Below, one piece after another: positions 59,388 to 64,000 of a stretch of DNA of 64,000 bases. Location: NCBI RefSeq assembly GCF_019977335.1, contig NZ_AP024653.1, positions 3,224,001-3,288,000 on the forward strand, written 5' to 3'. This DNA is from Arthrobacter sp. NicSoilB4 (GTDB lineage: Bacteria; Actinomycetota; Actinomycetes; Actinomycetales; Micrococcaceae). The position numbers and the translations under genes were made by a program. The notes under the pieces were generated by a model, which made no database searches, was not told the DNA's origin, and saw only the letters and a program-made list of their open reading frames with translations. Position 1 is the first letter of the stretch; each line of letters starts with the position of its first letter.

Positions 59388-59422
59388 GCCGGACGTCGTC
59401 GGGGATCGACCCGCCGTCCGGC
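59388..59422. terminator. Hairpin between menA and the DUF4229 gene
   Basis: GCCGGACG (59388-59395) and CGTCCGGC (59415-59422) form an 8-bp stem; just before it GGTGCCACGGCACC gives a second small hairpin. The genes converge here, so it may serve both. There is no T-run. Confidence 0.4.
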
Positions 59423-59441
59423 CCCTCAGCTCCCTGCGGAG

Positions 59442-59750
59442 CTATTTGTCCTTCGGGCGGCTGTCCGTGTGCACGGTGATGTCCGGGTGCTCGTCGACCA
59501 GGCGGTCTTCGGCGTCGGCGTCGTCCACTTCCCCGGCGCTGCGCAACGGCTTGGCCTTGCCCGAGAACCGCTGGTGCAGTGATGCGGCGGCGGCGTCGCG
59601 CTGCTTCTGGAAGAAGAGGAAGCTGATTGCGAACGCCATCATGCCCGCGCAGAGGACGGCCAGGAACCATCCGAGCTGGAGGTAGACGAACAGCGCGAAC
59701 AACGGCACGAAGAGCGCCAGCCGGATCAGGGAGTATTTCAGGAAAGCCAC
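59442..59750 (-). CDS. DUF4229 small membrane protein
   Basis: A 102-residue protein with two membrane helices near the N-terminus (YSLIRLALFVPLFALFVYL and FLAVLCAGMMAFAISFLFF) and a charged tail (EVDDADAEDRLVDEHPD). This matches the actinobacterial DUF4229 family, often next to menaquinone or cytochrome genes; function unknown. It is convergent with menA. Confidence 0.85.
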   Translation of the reverse strand: MAFLKYSLIRLALFVPLFALFVYLQLGWFLAVLCAGMMAFAISFLFFQKQRDAAAASLHQRFSGKAKPLRSAGEVDDADAEDRLVDEHPDITVHTDSRPKDK

Positions 59751-59899
59751 CCTCCAAGTTTAGCCGCCCAGGAGTCAACCGGCCCACCGGGGCCTGCGTC
59801 CGGCACCTCCAGCTTCCCTCCGGGACGCCCGGGGTTCCCTTCTCGGAGACCGGCACATCGGGACAAGCCGGAGACTCCCCCGGAGGCTAGACTGATTAC

Positions 59900-60316
59900 A
59901 TGCTCCGTGTAGTGATTGTCGTCGCCGTAATCGTCGTGTTTGTCTACGGACTCGTCGACGTGATCCGCACAGACCCTCGCCAGACGAAGGGTATTTCGAA
60001 ACCGGCGTGGATCGTGGTGCAGATCGTCCTTCCGGTGATCGGCGCCATCATCTGGTTCCTCATTGGCCGCCCGCGCGACACCACCCCGGCCCGCTCCAAT
60101 TACAGCCATCCCATCGCGCCCGACGACGACCCGGACTTCCTGCGCAACCTCGAACTCCGCCGCCGCCAGCAGGCCGAAGCCGACCGGCTCAAGAAGCTCA
60201 AGGACGAGTTGGACGCCAAAGAGCGCAAGGCCGACGAGGCCAAGGGCACGCGAGGCCCCGAGTCCGGCGAAGCCTCCGGCAGCGGCGACACGCAGGGCAC
60301 CGACGAGGTCAAGTAA
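59900..60316 (+). CDS. Phospholipase D N-terminal-like (PLDc_N) membrane protein
   Basis: About 138 residues: two hydrophobic helices (LRVVIVVAVIVVFVYGLVDV and IVVQIVLPVIGAIIWFLIGR) with the PLDc_N pattern ISKPAWIVVQIVLPV then GRPRDTTPARSNY, and a long charged, coiled-coil-like tail (LELRRRQQAEADRLKKLKDE). It lacks any phospholipase catalytic domain. Such short forms are common in actinobacteria with unknown role. Confidence 0.82.
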   Translation: MLRVVIVVAVIVVFVYGLVDVIRTDPRQTKGISKPAWIVVQIVLPVIGAIIWFLIGRPRDTTPARSNYSHPIAPDDDPDFLRNLELRRRQQAEADRLKKLKDELDAKERKADEAKGTRGPESGEASGSGDTQGTDEVK

Positions 60317-60532
60317 GAAGTACACGCCTGCTGGAAGGGCGCTCTTGGTCGTGTTCACGTTGCCAGCTCGCGGCTCAAGGCACTGGATACTCCTGGGTCG
60401 AACATCGTCATCGACAGGACCGTCCGCTTCCCTCTGAAAGCCTGTGCGTGTGGTGGCCGCTTGGCCATGGGACATCTCCCCCACACTGTGGATAACCTCT
60501 AAGGCCCCTCCCGACGGGGCCAGAATGCTCGT

Positions 60533-61510
60533 ATGCACGGGCCCAGCGAGCTTCCCACGCAGCTTCGAAACCAGCCCTTCACCGTGGCCGAGGCTAGAGC
60601 CGCCGGGCTGAGCCGACGTCGGACCAGGGCCCGGGACCTCGTCGCCCCCTGCCATGGAGTGCGCGCCGCGGCTGCCACCAAGGACACTTTGTTGGAACGT
60701 TTGCGCGCCTTGGCTACTGTGACCGGCGCTGTCGTGAGCCACCTGTCTGCCGCGGTGCTTTGGGGCTTTCCCCTGCCACTTGCATCGGAGGGCCTTGCTT
60801 TCGTCCATCTGACCTGTGATCCGGGCCGGCGGGCCGTGCGGTACAAGAATGTCGTGGGCAACCAGCTGTCACTCGAACCGGATGAAATTGTGGCCGGGGT
60901 CTGGGTAAGCTGCACCTCCCCGGTTCGGACGTGGTTCGACCTCGCCGGCATACTGAGCCTCGACGATCTGGTGATTGCCGGCGACTTCCTGCTGCGCCGG
61001 AGGAACCCGCTGACCACGGTCGATGCCTTGGACGCATTCCTCGCAGGGAAGCAGGGCGGGGCGGGCTACCGGCCTGCCATGCGTGCCCGGGCCCTGATGC
61101 GCGCCAACACGGACTCCCCCAAAGAGACCGAACTCCGGCTGCTCATGATCCGCCACGGCCTGCCGGAGCCCGGAATCAACGTCCCGATTTTCGACGAGAC
61201 CGGCGGATGGATCCAGGACCCGGACCTGTCCTATGGGCGGGAGAAGGTGGCCATCCAGTACGACGGCGGCCATCACGCCAATCCGGCGCAGCGCCGCAGC
61301 GACATCTTCCGGGACGAAAACGCCAGGGATGCCGGATGGCGCGTTGTGGTCCTGACCCAGAGGGACCTTGAGCCACTGGCACCCGGCATGGAACCGACTG
61401 CGGTGACCCGGGTGCGGGCGGCGCTGACGGAGCGCGGCTGGACGCCCGAACCGGGCCGGAGCCCGAGGCGTACGTCCGCCGCCCGCCGATCTGACACGAA
61501 TGGCCGCTAA
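60533..61510 (+). CDS. AbiEi-like N-terminus with DUF559/PD-(D/E)XK-like nuclease fold
   Basis: A 325-residue protein. The N-terminus (RNQPFTVAEARAAGLSRRRT) is a winged-helix of the AbiEi antitoxin type and the middle resembles the DUF2726/AbiEi C-domain. Residues about 200-295 look like a VSR/DUF559-type nuclease fold: SPKETELRLLMIRHGLPEPG, IQDPDLSYGREKVAIQYDGG and RDAGWRVVVLTQRDLEP. Such proteins are common in actinobacteria; function is unproven and no toxin partner is adjacent. The last residues (ARRSDTNGR) and the TAA stop are encoded by a family B repeat, so the natural C-terminus was probably altered by it. Confidence 0.75.
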   Translation: MHGPSELPTQLRNQPFTVAEARAAGLSRRRTRARDLVAPCHGVRAAAATKDTLLERLRALATVTGAVVSHLSAAVLWGFPLPLASEGLAFVHLTCDPGRRAVRYKNVVGNQLSLEPDEIVAGVWVSCTSPVRTWFDLAGILSLDDLVIAGDFLLRRRNPLTTVDALDAFLAGKQGGAGYRPAMRARALMRANTDSPKETELRLLMIRHGLPEPGINVPIFDETGGWIQDPDLSYGREKVAIQYDGGHHANPAQRRSDIFRDENARDAGWRVVVLTQRDLEPLAPGMEPTAVTRVRAALTERGWTPEPGRSPRRTSAARRSDTNGR

Positions 61511-61813
61511 GAGGGATGGTTTAGCGGCCACTTGTGGCGAATCGACGGAGACCGAACTCGCATAGCGGCCATTTGTGGCGAATCGACGGAGCAAATGAGC
61601 CCGAGCCACATTGGAACGAAGTCCTGGGCGGGATCTACCAGCATTTCCCCGCCGAGCAACGCCACGCGTGCACCCATCTGACACGAATGGCCGCCAACCC
61701 GGGTGGCTTAGCGGCCACTCGCGGCAAACGGGTGATGACGGGAGCGTCGTAGCACCCATCTACGCGAATGGCCGCTAAGCGGGGTCGCTTAGCGGCCATT
61801 CGTGGCGAATCGC
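61489..61813 (-). repeat. Second cluster of family B palindromic repeats
   Basis: Copies at 61489-61547, 61563-61590 (half), 61674-61730 and 61755-61813, oriented opposite to the cluster at 47.9-48.2 kb. On the plus strand they read CCATCTGACACGAATGGCCG and onward to TAGCGGCCATTCGTGGCGAA. The last copy has a perfect 17-bp stem (61765-61781 with 61786-61802) with loop GGGT. The 321-base gap between the AbiEi-like gene and ccsB is almost wholly this cluster. Confidence 0.85.
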
Positions 61814-61831
61814 GGGGCTTGGAACAGCGGG

Positions 61832-62938
61832 TTACAGCCCCGAGTACGAGTGCAGGCCGTTGAAGAACTGGTTCACGATCGTGAAGTTGAAGACGACACA
61901 GAGGTAGCCCACGATCGAGAGCCAGGCTGCGCGGGTTCCGGTCCAGCCACGGGTGGCGCGGGCGTGCAGGTAGCCGGCGTAGACCACCCAGATCACGAAC
62001 GTCCAGACTTCCTTGGTGTCCCAGCCCCAGAAGCGGCCCCAGGCCTTCTCGGCCCAGATGGCGCCGAACATCAGCGTGAAGGTCCAGCCGACGAACGCGA
62101 TGGCATTGATCCGGTAGGAGAGGTTCTCGAGGCTCAGCGCGGACGGGACGAGCCGCATGAAGCCCAGCTTGTCGCCGCCGCCGGCAGCGATGGTCTTCTG
62201 CCGGTGCGACTGGACCAGTTGCAGCGCAGACATTGCGAACGTCAGGGTGAACAGTGCGGAGGACAGCACGGCGATCGAGACGTGGATGATCAGCCAGTAG
62301 CTCTGCAGCGCGGGAACGAGGTGCCCCACAGGCGTCCAGTACGCCACGGAGGCAGCGACGAGCATGATGATCGCCAGGCCCACCACGAAGGTGCCCAGGA
62401 AGCGCAGGTCGCGCCGCACCAGGACGATCAGGAAGACGGCCACAGCCACGAACGCGCCGGTGGTGAGGAACTCGTACATGTTGCCCCACGGCACGCGTCC
62501 CGCGCCGATGGCCCGGGTGATGACGCCGGCCGCGTGGATCGCAGCGCCCAGCACCGTCAGTGCGACGGCGACCCGGGCGGGAGCGCGGCGCTCGGCAGAG
62601 TAGCGCATGCCGCCGTCGGCGGTCTGGCCGATCCCGCTGGCATTCCCGGCAGCGGCACCCGTCACGGACGACGGGCGTTCAGCCCGGCCAACAGGCCCGG
62701 CCACGTCCGAATCGGTCCGGTCAGCAGCCCCGGAGGAGGACCCGACGCCGGCACCCACCGGCACGCGGGCGGCGTCGGCGCCTGAGAGCTCGGCGGCCCT
62801 CAGGTCCACGGCGCGCAGGGTTTTGCTGCTCTTGGCAAGGTCCCACGCGAAGGCGATGAAAGCCACCGTGTAGGTGCCCGCCGCGAGGAGCATAAACAAC
62901 TCGCTGAACTGGCCCATGGTTTCGTTGATGGGGAGCAT
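61832..62938 (-). CDS. ccsB: Cytochrome c biogenesis protein CcsB
   Basis: Membrane half of the system II haem delivery and ligation complex. The 368-residue protein has about eight helices, the haem-handling WWD-like motif in KAWGRFWGWDTKEVWTFVIW, and flanking histidines in GAAIHAAGVI and WLIIHVSIAVLS. A disordered loop of about 65 residues (45-110, Ala/Gly/Asp-rich) follows the first helix. Its ATG overlaps the resB stop (TAATG), so the two partners are translationally coupled. With ResB it attaches haem to apocytochrome c outside the membrane. Confidence 0.93.
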   Translation of the reverse strand: MLPINETMGQFSELFMLLAAGTYTVAFIAFAWDLAKSSKTLRAVDLRAAELSGADAARVPVGAGVGSSSGAADRTDSDVAGPVGRAERPSSVTGAAAGNASGIGQTADGGMRYSAERRAPARVAVALTVLGAAIHAAGVITRAIGAGRVPWGNMYEFLTTGAFVAVAVFLIVLVRRDLRFLGTFVVGLAIIMLVAASVAYWTPVGHLVPALQSYWLIIHVSIAVLSSALFTLTFAMSALQLVQSHRQKTIAAGGGDKLGFMRLVPSALSLENLSYRINAIAFVGWTFTLMFGAIWAEKAWGRFWGWDTKEVWTFVIWVVYAGYLHARATRGWTGTRAAWLSIVGYLCVVFNFTIVNQFFNGLHSYSGL

Positions 62939-64000
62939 TACTGATCCTTCTTTGACTCGGAAGAGCCTGCTGTTGACTGGATGAAGTCTGCTGCGGGGTG
63001 GTCCGTCGGGACCTGTGAAGCCCCGGCGTCGGGCAGCTTGGTATCCGCCCGGTCATTATCCGCTGTCCCGCTGGGAGCGGGCTGGGAGTCCCCAAGATCC
63101 CAGGCACCGATGAGCAGTTTGCGGATCGCTGTAGCCTCCCCTGCCAGCCGGTGGTCCTCGCCGCGGGCCAGGAGACCGTATTCCACCATGGTGCGGCCGT
63201 CCTCGTGGGTACCGGTCCGGACCCAGACGCGGCGGCGGTTCACGTACAGCGAGGTGACCAGGCCGGCCACCGCCAGGAGCGCGAAGATCAGGGCGTACAG
63301 CTGGCCCGGATTGTGGTGGATGTCGACGCCCACGTAGCGCTTCACGCCGTCGAAGCTGATGGAGCCCTTGCCGTCGGGCAGGGTGTGGGTGGTCCCCGGC
63401 GTCAGGACGATGCCCCCGGCGTCGAGGTTGCGGGCGTTGAGCGGTGTGAGCTTCTTGACGTCGAGCTCGAAGACGTTCTGCGGGGCGCCGTCGTCCAGTC
63501 CCAGGTCGCCGTAGTACGAGTTCAGGGTCAGCTGCGGGTTGAACAGTTCCGGATCGCCGCTGAAGGACACGCCTTCCTCGGTGATGAACGCGGTGGGCAG
63601 GAAGAAGCCGGCGAAAGCGAGCTGGTCGGGCTTGGCATCCGGGACCTTGATGACCGCGGAGGAGTAGTAGTTGTCGCCCTGCAGTTTGGCCACCACCGGG
63701 CCCTGCATTGCGATGTTTCCGGCGCCGTCGCGGACGGTGACCACCGGGGCGTAGCCGTTGCCGGTGAGGTACATGCTGGTGCCGCCGAGGGTGAGCGGAT
63801 CGTTGACCTTCAGCACCTCTTTCTTGGCGGGCGCGTCCGGCGTTTCCTTCGTGGTCACGTCGGCCTTGAAGTCGATGGGCTGGCCGTTCTTGCCCCGGGA
63901 CTCCCGGTCGAAGGTGATCTGGAACTTGTCCAGCTGGACCGAGTACGGCTGGAGCTGGCTGCTCTGGAAGTTGGTGCCGGGCGTGAACTGGTCGTAGCCC
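62938..64000 (-). CDS. resB: Cytochrome c biogenesis protein ResB, C-terminal part
   Basis: The gene continues beyond the right edge; the frame is open to base 64000. The visible part is the large extracytoplasmic domain (GYDQFTPGTNFQSSQLQPYS, VQLDKFQITFDRESRGKNG, LTLGGTSMYLTGNGYAPVVT) and the last membrane helix (LYALIFALLAVAGLVTSLYV) followed by NRRRVWVR and a cytoplasmic tail. This order is typical for ResB, the partner of CcsB in system II cytochrome c maturation. The GTG at 63858 is internal and not the real start. Confidence 0.92.
   Translation of the reverse strand, partial: GYDQFTPGTNFQSSQLQPYSVQLDKFQITFDRESRGKNGQPIDFKADVTTKETPDAPAKKEVLKVNDPLTLGGTSMYLTGNGYAPVVTVRDGAGNIAMQGPVVAKLQGDNYYSSAVIKVPDAKPDQLAFAGFFLPTAFITEEGVSFSGDPELFNPQLTLNSYYGDLGLDDGAPQNVFELDVKKLTPLNARNLDAGGIVLTPGTTHTLPDGKGSISFDGVKRYVGVDIHHNPGQLYALIFALLAVAGLVTSLYVNRRRVWVRTGTHEDGRTMVEYGLLARGEDHRLAGEATAIRKLLIGAWDLGDSQPAPSGTADNDRADTKLPDAGASQVPTDHPAADFIQSTAGSSESKKDQ

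Noticed and set aside
60487..60495. TGTGGATAA, a perfect DnaA-box match
   Set aside because: It is single, with no clustered boxes, A/T-rich unwinding region or dnaA/dnaN genes nearby, so it is not evidence for an origin.
60533..61510. A complete type IV toxin-antitoxin system
   Set aside because: The AbiEi-like protein has no AbiEii-type nucleotidyltransferase toxin beside it; flanking genes are a PLDc_N protein and ccsB.

Overview
The window is high-GC (about two thirds G+C), densely packed chromosomal DNA. Codon choice, the CcsB/ResB cytochrome c maturation pair, menaquinone genes, Lrp-controlled branched-chain 2-oxoacid dehydrogenase, GAF-ANTAR regulator, LPXTG protein, MinD-like ATPase with a long disordered N-terminus and the overall gene repertoire suggest a soil actinobacterium of the Micrococcaceae (Arthrobacter/Pseudarthrobacter type). 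That assignment is inference from content; there is no rRNA or tRNA in the window to anchor it.

Layout. 1-4.8 kb: C-terminal part of a flavin monooxygenase, an MFS transporter, a GAF-ANTAR protein, a MinD-like ATPase and a metallo-beta-lactamase-fold hydrolase. 4.9-9.5 kb: bkdABC operon with a divergent Lrp-type regulator. 9.5-10.4 kb: galU. 10.5-15.5 kb: phenylacetyl-CoA epoxidase operon paaABCDE-paaG. 15.6-19 kb: LytR-CpsA-Psr protein and oligopeptidase B. 19-25 kb: an accessory-looking stretch with a GMC oxidoreductase, a two-gene cassette (a duplicated Ala/Asn/Asp-rich protein plus a PqqD-domain/M50 membrane protease) and several intergenic palindromes. 25-28.7 kb: ackA, a small acidic gene and pta. 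28.9-35.9 kb: paaI-paaK-paaR, a DUF427 protein, a VOC protein, paaZ and a hotdog thioesterase. 36-43.3 kb: DUF4397 protein, flavohemoprotein, LPXTG-anchored serine protease, tyrosine phosphatase, SGNH hydrolase, GNAT. 43.3-46.3 kb: paaJ-paaF-paaH beta-oxidation operon. 46.3-54.5 kb: pentapeptide-type protein, SRPBCC protein, CsbD, amino-acid permease, ABC-F ATPase, MntABC-type metal transporter. 54.5-60.3 kb: CPBP protease, membrane protein, VOC protein, menB-menE-menA, two small membrane proteins. 60.5-64 kb: AbiEi/DUF559-type protein, a palindromic repeat cluster, ccsB and the C-terminal part of resB.

Functional logic. The main theme is a complete phenylacetate route scattered over 36 kb: PaaK activates phenylacetate, PaaABCDE epoxidises the ring, PaaG isomerises the epoxide to oxepin-CoA, PaaZ opens and oxidises the ring, PaaF/PaaH/PaaJ perform beta-oxidation to acetyl-CoA and succinyl-CoA, and PaaI-type thioesterases rescue CoA. 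Four operator-like sites matching the TetR-family PaaR consensus sit before paaA, paaI, paaZ (shared with a divergent thioesterase) and paaJ, and the likely repressor gene paaR lies downstream of paaK. AckA/Pta handle acetyl-CoA overflow.

The most unusual content is (i) the duplicated-repeat protein/PqqD-M50 protease cassette at 21.0-24.1 kb, which looks like a minimal precursor-processing pair without a visible modifying enzyme, (ii) two families of roughly 60-bp palindromic intergenic repeats that in two places supply the stop codon of the neighbouring gene, and (iii) a manganese-type transporter whose -10 box, operator-like palindrome and start codon overlap, implying a leaderless repressed transcript.
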